Assembly: GCA_028686345.1 (NCBI GenBank)
Contig: JAQUCE010000018.1
Coordinates: forward strand, 1-61,399
DNA from: Kiritimatiellia bacterium
Lineage (GTDB): Bacteria; Verrucomicrobiota; Kiritimatiellia; RFP12; UBA1067
Direction: 5' to 3'
Length of the DNA: 61,399 nt
In this document: positions 51,459-60,297 of the stretch, piece by piece
How the letters are laid out: each line of letters opens with the position of its first letter
Position numbering within the stretch: position 1 is the first letter of the stretch
The notes under the pieces: model-generated
The model's database searches: none
What the model was told of the DNA's origin: nothing
What the model saw: the letters and a program-made list of their open reading frames with translations, nothing else
Program-made: the position numbers and the translations under genes

Positions 51459-53420
51459 ATGAAAACAGGAGTTATCTCTCTGCTCTCACCATTTTTAGCG
51501 GGCTCCATGCTGCTTGCCTTGGCCGCATCCACCTCCTTTGCCAACCCGGCCGCAGCGCAGCCGCAGATTGCCAATCCCGACTCAAGCGCCGCAAAACCTG
51601 CCGGACCTAACATCCTTTGGATCACCAGCGAGGACAACGGTCGTTTTCTTGGCTGTTACAACGATCCTAACGCGCAAACGCCCACCCTCGATGCCTTGGC
51701 CGCGCGCGGCGTGCGCTATGAAAATTTCTTTGCCAACGCCCCGGTCTGCGCTGTGGCGCGCAGCTCCTGGATCCTCGGCATGCCGGCCATCTCAGCCGGG
51801 ATCCCGCATATGCGCTGCAAGTACCGGGTGCCTGAGAAACTAACCCCCTACCCAACCCTCCTGCGTCAAGCCGGCTACTATGTCACCAATCAGAGCAAAA
51901 CCGACTACAACACCAGCTCTTTTCAAGGTAATATCTGGGATCAATGCGGTAAGGAGGCCCACTACAAAAACCGTCAGCCGGGCCAGCCCTTTTTCGCTGT
52001 TTTCAATATCACGGTCAGCCACGAAAGCTGTGTTTTCCCGAAAACCGTGCAGAACCACCTAAAAAACAAAACGATTCCCGCCCGGCCGCGCGTGGCCGCC
52101 GAGAGTATCAAACTCCCCCCCTACCAGCTGCGGACACCTGAGGCTGTTTATGATTGGCAGCGCATGTACGACTGCCTTGACCTGATGGACAAACAGGTTG
52201 CAGCCATCCTCAAAGAGCTGGAGCAGCTCGGTGAGGCTGAGAACACCGTCGTGATCTACAACTCCGACCACGGCGGTATCACTCTGCGCAGCAAACGCTA
52301 CCTCCACGACAGCGGCACACGCGTGCCGCTGATTGTCTACTGCCCGAAAAAGTGGGAGCGCCTCGCCCCCGGCCCTGCGGGTTCGACCAGCTCACGCCTC
52401 ACACAGTTTCTCGATATGCCGCGCACCTTCCTGGCTCTCTGCGGCGCAAAAATCCCGCCCCACTACGCTGGCAGCGTCTTCCTCGGCGAGAGCGTTGAGC
52501 CCGCTCCCCAATATGTGCTGCTCTACTCCGACCGCTTTGATGAGTGCACCGACCTGCGCCGCGCCATCACCGACGGGCGCTGGAAGTATATCCGCAACTA
52601 CCACCCTGACCGCCCCCGTTATCAGATGCTGCGCTTTATATGGTATCAGGAGGGGCAGCAAGCCCAGTTCAAAGCCTTCCAGCAGGGACGCACCTCCCCG
52701 GCCCAAAGTGCCCAGTTTCAGAACCAACCCTGCGAAGAGCTCTACGACACCATGGCTGATCCGCATGAAATCGCCAACCTGGTCTCCGACCCGCAAGCCG
52801 CGGCCAAACTAGCCACCCTGCAACGCGAGCTGGACCGCGAGATCCTGGCCTGCCGCGATCTCGGCTTTATGCCGGAGACCCTGATGGCCGAGATTGACCA
52901 AAATCGATCCGGCCCCACCATCTATGAGTTCGCGCAGGATTCCAGGAACTACCCTTTGCCGGAGATCCTCAACCTGGCCAACCAGATCCCCCTGCGCCAC
53001 TCCGCCAATCTGCCGTTATGCCGCCAAGCACTCCGAAGCAGCAACGAAACCCTGCGCTGCTGGGGTGTGATGGGCCTGCGGATGTTAGGCCCGACAGCCG
53101 CGCCGACCTATAGCGAGGTGGCCGAGCTGGCGCTCTCCGACCCCGCAGCATCCGTGCGTATCAATGCCGCCATAACCATCGGCAACCTGGGACATAAAGA
53201 GCGCGCCTGTGAAATCCTTGTCAAGGAGACCCGAAACGCTGTCACTGATCCACATGGCTTCTGGGCGCTGGACGGCATCAAATACCTTGAGATGCCAGCT
53301 GCCATCCAGGGGCTTGAACGTAAGGATTATGTCAAAAAAAACCAGGACTACACCGCCCGGGTCTGGGCCCTGCTCCAAAACGGGGGCAGCATGCGCACCC
53401 CCGGCGGCAGTGGCTGGTAA
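51459..53420 (+). CDS. sulfatase with C-terminal HEAT-like repeats
   Basis: A 653-residue alkaline-phosphatase-superfamily sulfatase with a signal peptide (LLALAASTSFANPAAA). The metal site begins ILWITSEDN (residues 52-60); the putative formylglycine is Cys97 in C-A-V-A-R, not the common CxPxR. A later metal motif YNSDHGG is present. Residues about 500-640 hold HEAT-like helical repeats (TLRCWGVMGLRMLG, SVRINAAITIGNLGHKE). Such enzymes remove sulfate from glycans or steroids. Start ATG 51459 has AAAGGG upstream. A second, more typical sulfatase lies at 55184-56614. Confidence 0.88.
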   Translation: MKTGVISLLSPFLAGSMLLALAASTSFANPAAAQPQIANPDSSAAKPAGPNILWITSEDNGRFLGCYNDPNAQTPTLDALAARGVRYENFFANAPVCAVARSSWILGMPAISAGIPHMRCKYRVPEKLTPYPTLLRQAGYYVTNQSKTDYNTSSFQGNIWDQCGKEAHYKNRQPGQPFFAVFNITVSHESCVFPKTVQNHLKNKTIPARPRVAAESIKLPPYQLRTPEAVYDWQRMYDCLDLMDKQVAAILKELEQLGEAENTVVIYNSDHGGITLRSKRYLHDSGTRVPLIVYCPKKWERLAPGPAGSTSSRLTQFLDMPRTFLALCGAKIPPHYAGSVFLGESVEPAPQYVLLYSDRFDECTDLRRAITDGRWKYIRNYHPDRPRYQMLRFIWYQEGQQAQFKAFQQGRTSPAQSAQFQNQPCEELYDTMADPHEIANLVSDPQAAAKLATLQRELDREILACRDLGFMPETLMAEIDQNRSGPTIYEFAQDSRNYPLPEILNLANQIPLRHSANLPLCRQALRSSNETLRCWGVMGLRMLGPTAAPTYSEVAELALSDPAASVRINAAITIGNLGHKERACEILVKETRNAVTDPHGFWALDGIKYLEMPAAIQGLERKDYVKKNQDYTARVWALLQNGGSMRTPGGSGW

Positions 53421-53500
53421 ACACTTTTACCGGTTGAACTGCTTGAATCGCTTTAACCGTTTTAACAAAAGCAAGCAAACAAACAAAAAAGGACATAAGA

Positions 53501-54505
53501 ATGAATAGACATTATGGGCTAACAACTGCAATCCTGGTAGCCGCCTCAACGCTCTGCGCTGATGTGGTGGTGTTTAAATCCGGCGATAAGTTGACCGGCA
53601 AGGTCATCAGCGTTGCTGACGGGAAGATGACCTTCAACTCCGCCGCAGCTGGAAAATTAACTCTAAAAATGGAGGATATCCAGACCTTTGCGACCGACGA
53701 GCCGATCACGATCAAGAGCCCTGACGGGACGCTTACACAATCCGCCACAACCGCCGCCGAAGAAGCAGGACGCGTGACACTGACCGACGGCTCTTCAATC
53801 TTGCTCACAGAGATGGCAGCCGTTAACCCCAAAACCCCGAAATGGACTGGCAGCGTGGTCGCGGGCGCAACCTTCAACCGCGGCAACACTCACAGCGACA
53901 GTGCCTCAATCGATGCCGACGCGCAGCTGCGCCGTAAGGATGACCGCATCCTGCTTGGAGCTGGATATCGCTATGACAAACAGCGTAATAAGAGCACTGG
54001 AAAGGATAATACAACCGACGACAACTGGTTCCTGAAAGGCCAATATGATTATTTTGTCGGTGAGAAGTCCTATCTCTACGGCAACGTCCTCTACGAGAAA
54101 GACCGTATCAGCCACCTGGATATGCGCCTGACCCCCGGTGTCGGTTATGGTTATCAGTGGATTGAGCGCGCTGACCTCAACTTCAGCACAGAGGCCGGCT
54201 TCACCTACGTTTACGCGGAATACACCGATCCGGATGACACACGTGAGCACATGTCTAGCCGTCTGGCATACCACGTTGATAAAACGCTCAACGAGTATGT
54301 CAAGGCGTTCCATAACGTGGAGTACCTGCCCAGCCTTGAGCGAAGCGACTACTATCTGGTTGATGCTGATATCGGCATCAGGACCAAACTCACCGGAAAT
54401 TGGATTGTTGAAGCCAAAGCATCCCTGGAGCACGATGCAAAACCCGCGACTGGCCGGGACAAAACCGATTACCGTTACGTTCTCGGCCTTGGTCTGACAT
54501 TCTAA
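53501..54505 (+). CDS. DUF481-family outer-membrane barrel protein
   Basis: A 334-residue exported protein with a signal peptide (MNRHYGLTTAILVAASTLCA). Residues about 22-105 form a small soluble domain (VVFKSGDKLTGKVISVADGK) of the kind often preceding DUF481 barrels. From about residue 113 amphipathic strands run to the end (GSVVAGATFNRGNTHSD, YVLGLGLTF), closing with a C-terminal Phe as is usual for outer-membrane barrels. The function of the family is not established. AAGGACATAAGA precedes the ATG. It starts 80 bp after the first sulfatase and may share its transcript. Confidence 0.8.
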   Translation: MNRHYGLTTAILVAASTLCADVVVFKSGDKLTGKVISVADGKMTFNSAAAGKLTLKMEDIQTFATDEPITIKSPDGTLTQSATTAAEEAGRVTLTDGSSILLTEMAAVNPKTPKWTGSVVAGATFNRGNTHSDSASIDADAQLRRKDDRILLGAGYRYDKQRNKSTGKDNTTDDNWFLKGQYDYFVGEKSYLYGNVLYEKDRISHLDMRLTPGVGYGYQWIERADLNFSTEAGFTYVYAEYTDPDDTREHMSSRLAYHVDKTLNEYVKAFHNVEYLPSLERSDYYLVDADIGIRTKLTGNWIVEAKASLEHDAKPATGRDKTDYRYVLGLGLTF

Positions 54506-54576
54506 AGCAGCGTTAAGAGAGAACAATTAAATTTTATCCCTCACAGAGGATACAAAGCAAAGAGCACGCTGAAGCG

Positions 54577-54614
54577 TGAACAACAAACGGCTGCCCCGTA
54601 AGGTTTGTTGTTCA
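54577..54614. repeat. inverted repeat, 12-bp arms
   Basis: TGAACAACAAAC at 54577-54588 pairs with GTTTGTTGTTCA at 54603-54614. Partial pairing continues outwards. It lies in the gap after the DUF481 gene, so it may be a bidirectional terminator or a REP-like element. Confidence 0.7.
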
Positions 54615-54660
54615 GCCTTTAGGCTCTGCTCCAAAGCGAATTACTGAGATGTGACCCTGA

Positions 54661-54713
54661 AAGCGATAATGAAGTAGTGCAAGCATCTTGCTTGCACTAC
54701 TCTATTATCGCTT
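54661..54713. repeat. long palindrome, 24-bp arms
   Basis: The inner perfect arms are GTAGTGCAAGC-ATCTT-GCTTGCACTAC. Outward pairing (AAGCGATAATGA against TCTATTATCGCTT) extends it with two mismatches. A related partial copy lies at 56690-56730. Confidence 0.75.
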
Positions 54714-54740
54714 TTGACAAAAACGTGCGCGTTCCGCTAA

Positions 54741-55064
54741 AATGAATCGCAGCGAAGAGCAAAGGGCACCGAGCCAATTCATTGGCTCAGAAAGGTAAAA
54801 ATACGAGACTACACAAAAGAGATAGAATATTTCTGGCCAACAATTATACAGGCATGGGAGGAGCATGCGGAAAAACATCCTGTGATTGAATGCGACATCG
54901 TCAACAAGCTGGTGCGGGCCTACCCATCGGCCGAGTACATTGACAGCCTGTCGGAACGGACGCGGGATAGTGCACGACGGACGTTCGCCCATGCTATGGA
55001 TGAAGGTGCAATCATGCTCTTCAAAGTGATCTTATCTATGCGCGGAGATTCGTGTTATTCGTAG
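54741..55064 (+). CDS. orphan small reading frame without a clear start
   Basis: Open from 54741 (after a TAA) to TAG at 55062-55064, 107 codons without an ATG before residue 86. The composition is that of a real protein: IEYFWPTIIQAWEEHAEKHP, ECDIVNKLVRAYPSAEYI and TRRTFAHAMDEG-like helices. A GTG at 54882 would give 60 residues. No family recognised. It may be a 5'-truncated remnant, which fits the debris nearby, or a small gene with a non-ATG start. The palindrome GAGCCAATTCATTGGCTC (54771-54788) lies inside it. Confidence 0.4.
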   Translation, partial: NESQRRAKGTEPIHWLRKVKIRDYTKEIEYFWPTIIQAWEEHAEKHPVIECDIVNKLVRAYPSAEYIDSLSERTRDSARRTFAHAMDEGAIMLFKVILSMRGDSCYS

Positions 55065-55183
55065 TTAAAAATAGGCCAAGCACACCCTTATCACATTTTT
55101 AGTATGTTTCGTAGTTAAGATTAGGATTAGGGCACCGACAACATGTTCTTAAGGAGCAACATCTCTTGCCCTTTGGTAAGCGA

Positions 55184-56614
55184 CTAGCGGGAGCCGAGAC
55201 CTGCACGGTACTGATTGAGTATTGCTCCCAGCCGCTGAGCCACCTCTGGATGATCGCCTATCCGGTTCTCTTGCTCTGACGGATCACGCTCCAGATCATA
55301 TAAGGCAGCCACAGCCTCTTTTTTGAAGGCCTTGCGCATTTTTTCCGGTGTGGAATCGGGAAACTTCGGGTCAATATATTTCCATTTGCCATCCCGTATG
55401 GCTTGCAATCCAGCTACATTGGTACCGACCATCGCTTGACGCGGTTCCTGCTTGACTCCCTGCAGCGTCGGCGCGAAGCTGCTACTGTCAATGGCATCCG
55501 CCAGTTCAACAGGAGAGCCGTTCACAGACTCCGCAAGCGTGGCGAAGATGTCAACCACATTCACCATCCGGTCTGTCACAGAGCCGGGCTTGATCTTGCC
55601 ATCCCAACGCACAAGCAGTGGAACCCGTCCGCCGCCCTCGTAGATGGTATGCTTGTCACCGCGGTAACCACCGTTTAACTTCAGCCCGGCTTTGATCGCC
55701 TGACCCTCTGGACGGCTCTCCTCGCCTGGGATGTCAGAGCCATTATCAGAGGTGAAAAGAAAAATAGTTTTCTCCATCATACCAGTCTCCTCAAGCACTC
55801 TGACAATCTCCCCAACAGAGAAGTCAAGATCCTGAATAAAATCACCGTAAGCTCCGCAGTTACTCTTTCCACGCATCCGTTCCGATGGCACAATCGGATG
55901 ATGGGTGGCCGGACTTCCGAAATAAAGAAAGAAAGGTTGCTCCTTACTCTGCTCCTTCAGCCAGGCAACAGCGCGCTCGGTAAGATACTCGCTGGCCTCT
56001 TCCCGACAACGCTGAGGCGCATCGTAACCCATATAGGGCTGACCATAATAGCTCTTCGCATAGGAACTAACTTTCTTAGAGCGTAAGCCGTAAACAGCAT
56101 CGTTCTCAATCCAGACACGCAGCATATCATCCAAGTTTTGCGGGAGACCGAAGTGATAGTCAAACCCGATATCATTAGGCCCGGGGGAGAGCTTTTCGGT
56201 AAAAACCGCAGGTTTTCTGCTGCCATAGCCAAGATGCCACTTTCCAATCTGCGCCGTGGAGTAACCCAATTTTTGTAAATACTTCGGGAGTGTTTCTTTC
56301 TCAATATCCACCACCAGAGGGTCAAAGACATTCACAACGCCGAACGGCAGCGGCCCCCGCCAGGCATAGGCCCCTGCGAGCAGGGCGTAGCGTGTCGGTG
56401 AACAGACCGAAGCAGGTGTATTGGCATTGGTAAACCGCATGCCAGTCTCAGCCAAGCGATTAAGATGCGGTGTCTGCACCAGCTTTTCCGGAGCTCCATA
56501 CGCATTAATGCACCCCACACCAAAGTCATCCGCCATGAAAACCACAATATTGGGCTTACCAAAAGCGGATATTGAAAGAGCTGTCACAAGCGTAGCGAAT
56601 AAAGTCCAGTTCAT
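55184..56614 (-). CDS. arylsulfatase A-type sulfatase
   Basis: A 476-residue sulfatase from the ATG at 56614 (MNWTLFATLVTALSISAFG), which has AGGA eight bases upstream; an in-frame TTG six codons earlier is less likely. NIVVFMADDFGVG is the metal-binding start, C-S-P-T-R (Cys71) the canonical formylglycine motif, GKWHLGYG the catalytic Lys/His region, and TSDNGSDIPG a further metal motif. The signal peptide places it in the periplasm or outside. It needs a formylglycine-generating or anaerobic maturase, which is not in the window. Confidence 0.92.
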   Translation of the reverse strand: MNWTLFATLVTALSISAFGKPNIVVFMADDFGVGCINAYGAPEKLVQTPHLNRLAETGMRFTNANTPASVCSPTRYALLAGAYAWRGPLPFGVVNVFDPLVVDIEKETLPKYLQKLGYSTAQIGKWHLGYGSRKPAVFTEKLSPGPNDIGFDYHFGLPQNLDDMLRVWIENDAVYGLRSKKVSSYAKSYYGQPYMGYDAPQRCREEASEYLTERAVAWLKEQSKEQPFFLYFGSPATHHPIVPSERMRGKSNCGAYGDFIQDLDFSVGEIVRVLEETGMMEKTIFLFTSDNGSDIPGEESRPEGQAIKAGLKLNGGYRGDKHTIYEGGGRVPLLVRWDGKIKPGSVTDRMVNVVDIFATLAESVNGSPVELADAIDSSSFAPTLQGVKQEPRQAMVGTNVAGLQAIRDGKWKYIDPKFPDSTPEKMRKAFKKEAVAALYDLERDPSEQENRIGDHPEVAQRLGAILNQYRAGLGSR

Positions 56615-56681
56615 TATTATTTTCCTTAGCAATTGAGTGAAAACTTAAAGCAGTATTTAAAGCAGCTCCAACCGTACTACA

Positions 56682-56732
56682 AACTTCATCTGCAAGCAAG
56701 ATGTTTGCACTACCTATTACCACTTTGAATGC
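56682..56732. repeat. decayed copy of the 54661 palindrome
   Basis: In reverse orientation, GTAGTGCAAACATCTTGCTTGCA shares its core with 54674-54694, and the flanking TGGTAATAG resembles GCGATAATG. The 291-bp gap 56615-56905 otherwise holds no gene I can support. Confidence 0.55.
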
Positions 56733-56905
56733 GGTCAACTCACGCGCACTAGTAGTTCTTTCATGGGCAACACAATCTAAACCCGCTTCCCCAAAAGCGG
56801 GGCGTTTGTTACTAAAGCAGCGGGCCCGTAACCATGCAACATCCAATAACGTCGCAAACCTTTTGCACACTAAACGGATTTACTCAGTTACACCGCACAG
56901 CTGCT

Positions 56906-57319
56906 TTAGGTGGCCACAGCACTCAAAAGACTCGAGACAATGCTGAAATAGATCAAGACCCCGAGGATATCGGCCAGCGATGTTACCAGCGGAGCGCTGG
57001 CAGTTGCCGGGTCGACTTTCATCCTTCTGAGCAGAAAGGGCAGAGCCATGCCCATGACACTGGTGATCACGACCACAACCATCATGGAGAGCGCGGCCAC
57101 AATGCCGATCGTCAGCCCTGATCTCCACCATGCCAGCACAAATGCAGCACACGCCATTGAAAATCCAAGTCCAAGAGCGACAAAAACTTCTCGCCAGAAA
57201 ATCCGTGAGAAATCAGAGGGAAAGACCTCCAGCAAAGAGAAAACCTCGGTGGCCATGCGCCGCGGCAGCAGGCGAAAGATCAATACGCAATCCTGTTCGC
57301 GGGCGACTGTGAGAAACCC
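56906..57319 (-). pseudogene. mgtE: MgtE magnesium transporter remnant, internally deleted
   Basis: An open frame of about 138 codons with two MgtE pieces. The 5' piece (EQDCVLIFRLLPRRMATEVF) is part of the cytoplasmic N domain. The rest, from WREVFVALGLGFSMACAAF to DPATASAPLVTSLADILG and LIYFSIVSSLL, is the last three membrane helices. The linker, CBS pair and first helices are missing, joined in frame at about DFSRIFWRE. An in-frame TAG at 57320-57322 marks the 5' loss, and the only starts are internal. An intact MgtE is about 450 residues, so it cannot function. Confidence 0.8.
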
Positions 57320-57462
57320 CTACAAAGCGCACCCCTTTCGTGTTTTCCGTGCTTTTCGTGGTTAAAAAAAGAGGTACAGGAAAACGATCTGAGCTTTTAG
57401 TCTTCACTCATGGTGGGCACTAACCACGCAACACGCGCGCGTAAAGTGCAAATATAAAATGA

Positions 57463-58452
57463 ACGATTGTTCAGAAAAACGGCAAAACACTAAGTTTTTC
57501 GCGTCTATGTTCAGTCTTTGAACACCCTACCCCGGCTGCCGCCGACCCAACTGGCGAATCGTTCTGTTTTGAAAAGGGCATCGCCAAACATGGCGGCGGC
57601 AATGGTTTCGCCGATGTCTGGAAGCGCGGACACTTCGGGTGGGAGTACAAAGGCAAACACAAGGACCTCTCTGCTGCTCATGATCAACTCCTGCGCTACC
57701 GCGATGCCTTGGCCAACCCCCCGCTGCTGGTGCTATGTGATCTGAACAGGATTATCGTCCGCACCAATTTCACCGGCACGGTATCTGTGAAGCATGAGAT
57801 TGCGTTGGAAGCGCTCGGCCAACCGCGCAACGTTGAAATCATGCGCGCGGTTTTCCATAATCCAGAGAGTCTGCGCCCTGGCCGCACCAGCACTGCCATC
57901 ACACAGGATGCGGCCAGACGGGTGGCGGAGATCGCCGCTGTCCTGCGGGAGCGCGGACAAGACCCCACCTTGGTGGCTCACTTTTTGGAGCGGATTATAT
58001 CCTGTTTTGAAACCTTCCCGTTTCCTCCGGGGGTATTGGATGGCCAACCGCCGACAGCGATACATGCGGAGATCGCCCGGGCAGCCAAGGAGCTAAATGA
58101 GCTGCGTGAGAACTGGTTGAATCCGCCTGAGTGGACCAAGGTCGAAACACTGAATTTTTTGGGGACGGTCGGCGGTCCGTGGGATCGTTATATTGATCCG
58201 GCGACCATTGAAGCGCGCGGTACATTCGAGGTTGGGACCGTGCGTTATCCCCGCCTTGTTGCGCGCGACGATGGCTGCGTTGCAAAGCTCAAGCAGCGCA
58301 CCTTGACCAACCTTTACAATCAGGGTCCAGCCTGGCTGGCGGCCTGCCATGCAAAACTCGATGCAGCCGTTGCCGCTGCCTACGGCTGGCCCGTTGACCT
58401 CCCTGACGATACTATTATCGAGCGGCTGCTTGCGCTGAATCTTGATGCCTGA
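57463..58452 (+). pseudogene. MmeI-type (type IIL) restriction-modification remnant, central domain deleted
   Basis: A 329-codon frame with no ATG before residue 129. It begins SFSRLCSVFEHPTPAADPTG and continues GGGNGFADVWKRGHFGWEYK and LLRYRDALANPPLLVLCDL, the nuclease end of MmeI-like fused methyltransferase-endonucleases. After ERIISCF it jumps to ETFPFPPG and then NELRENWLNPPEW and LTNLYNQGPAWLAACHAKLD, the family's C-terminal tail. The whole methyltransferase core (FxGxG, NPPY) and much of the target-recognition part are absent: intact members are about 900 or more residues. A single in-frame deletion explains this. Confidence 0.78.
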
Positions 58453-58703
58453 CTAAATGCAACAATTCGCATTCATACGCGCTCATTCGTAGTTTAGAGC
58501 TAGGCCCGCTCAGTCTGGGGTTCAACCGGCATTGAGGGCCGCAGCGGGTTAACGTTACAGGCCGGCAGTTTCCATCAGGCAGATGTTCGCCCGTAAAAAT
58601 TACACACTCTGTTCAGAAAGCAGAGTGAAGCGTTTATCATGGCTCGCTATTTTGTCGAAGATCAGAGTTGTCTCAGCACCGTTCATCTCATTAATCCGGG
58701 CAA

Positions 58704-58709
58704 TGGACA
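58704..58709. repeat. target-site duplication, left
   Basis: TGGACA, identical to 61268-61273 on the other side of the IS21-type element. Confidence 0.7.
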
Positions 58710-58766
58710 ACGACAATTATAATTTAACATCAGCGACAATTAGAAATTAACATTTTTCTAAAATAG
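58710..58766. repeat. left terminal repeats of the IS21 element
   Basis: Two direct copies of CGACAATTA-N-TTAACAT (from 58711 and about 58734). IS21 family ends often carry such multiple transposase sites. Confidence 0.75.
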
Positions 58767-58806
58767 ATTACAGTAGAAAGTAACACATTTAGACAAAGGG
58801 TTACTT

Positions 58807-60297
58807 ATGGCTGTAACGGATAAACAGGTACTATTGCTGATGAAAAATCACGAGAAAACAGGTTCAATAGAGACGGCGGCGGCGAAAGCCGGAATGTGCC
58901 GTCAGACAGCTTCAAAATACTTACAAGGAGCAAAAATGCCATCAGAGGCGAAAACACAGAAACGCCTCTGGCGTACACGGGAAGATCCGCTTGCGGATAT
59001 CTGGAAAGAAGCGGAAGAGATGCTTGAAATACCGGAGCTGGAGAGTAAAGCACTCTTTGATTATCTGTGTGAAAAGCACCCTGATAAGCTTCTGGAGAAC
59101 CACTTAAGAACCTTTCAGCGCCGAGTTCGTGAATGGAAAGCAACCAAAGGTCCCAACCAGGAGGTTTTTTTCCCACAGGATGTAACTCCTGGCCGACGTA
59201 TGTCCGTTGATTTCACGCATATGAACGCACTGGAGATCACTATTAACGGAGAGGCGTTCGCTCATATGCTATGTCATAGCGTACTCTCATATTCCGGATG
59301 GGAGTGGGCATCGGTATGTTTCAGCGAGAGCCTGCAGGCTCTCAAAACAGGCATACAGGACGCATTGTTCCGTCTGGGTCATGTTCCAGAAGAGCTCTGG
59401 ACGGACAACAGCACATCGGCAACTCATAATCCATCGAAAACAGGTGACACGGCCAAACGCAGTTTTAATCTGCGGTATCTGAGTTTAACGGAACACTTCG
59501 GGATGAAACCTCACACCATTAACATTGGCAAAAGCAATGAAAACGGTGCTGTGGAAAGTCTTAACGGGCATATAAAACGCCGGATTAACCAGCATCTGCT
59601 TCTGCGCGGCAGCCGGGATTTTGCCAGCCGGGAAGAGTATGATCATTTTTTGTGCGTCGTTTTAAACAAGGCTAACAACTTGCGCCGTGAGCGGCTCAAA
59701 GAGGAGCTCAAACACATGCCGGAGTTGAAAGCATCCCGGTTGAGTGAATGGGATGAGGAGCAGGCCGTTGTGCGCAAGTGGTCAACCGTTAATCTGGCGA
59801 AGAATGTTTACTCTGTGCCAAGCCGTCTTATAGGCAGAACTGTAACCGGGCGCATATATGAGGATCGTATTGAAATTTACTATAATGGTGAATTGCAGCT
59901 TGAAGCTCCCCGACTTAGGGGCAGGGGAAATACAAATATCAATTACCGGCATGTAATCCACTCATTGGCTCGCAAGCCGGGAGCATTCCGGGATTACCGT
60001 TACAGGCAGGAGATGTTCCCGACACATAATTTCCGCAGAACCTATGATCAACTGGAGCAGAACTGCTCACCGCGTTTAGCGGATATGGAATATCTGAGGA
60101 TACTGAAACTTGCCGCTGATTTAATGCAAAGTATGGTAGATGAAGTGTTAGCTGATCTGCTCGCCAAAGATATTCTGCCACGTTGGTCTGTGGTTGAAGA
60201 GTTTATGCCGACTGTGTGCCATGACTCTCCTTTGGATGTTACTATCGAAAACGTTGACCTCTCAGTGTATGACGATTTGCTGAAGGAGGTCAGATAA
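58807..60297 (+). CDS. istA: IS21 transposase IstA
   Basis: A 496-residue DDE transposase. The N-terminal helix-turn-helix (ETAAAKAGMCRQTASKYLQG) binds the ends. The catalytic acids are probably Asp135 (MSVDFTHMN), Asp200 (ELWTDNST) and Glu250 (NENGAVESLNG), spaced as in IS21. The C-terminal beta domain starts about WSTVNLAKNVYSVPSRLIG. The frame is complete, so the element may still move. Stop TAA abuts the istB ATG. Confidence 0.95.
   Translation: MAVTDKQVLLLMKNHEKTGSIETAAAKAGMCRQTASKYLQGAKMPSEAKTQKRLWRTREDPLADIWKEAEEMLEIPELESKALFDYLCEKHPDKLLENHLRTFQRRVREWKATKGPNQEVFFPQDVTPGRRMSVDFTHMNALEITINGEAFAHMLCHSVLSYSGWEWASVCFSESLQALKTGIQDALFRLGHVPEELWTDNSTSATHNPSKTGDTAKRSFNLRYLSLTEHFGMKPHTINIGKSNENGAVESLNGHIKRRINQHLLLRGSRDFASREEYDHFLCVVLNKANNLRRERLKEELKHMPELKASRLSEWDEEQAVVRKWSTVNLAKNVYSVPSRLIGRTVTGRIYEDRIEIYYNGELQLEAPRLRGRGNTNINYRHVIHSLARKPGAFRDYRYRQEMFPTHNFRRTYDQLEQNCSPRLADMEYLRILKLAADLMQSMVDEVLADLLAKDILPRWSVVEEFMPTVCHDSPLDVTIENVDLSVYDDLLKEVR

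Noticed and set aside
54742..54798. Short frame MNRSEEQRAPSQ upstream of the orphan reading frame
   Set aside because: It is in a different frame from the orphan and ends after 18 codons, so it does not supply the missing start.
54705..54992. Minus-strand 95-codon frame across the orphan region
   Set aside because: Its composition is not protein-like and the plus strand has the better coding pattern.
58453..58709. Reverse transcriptase N-terminal part left of the IS
   Set aside because: No YADD or other reverse transcriptase motif appears on either strand.
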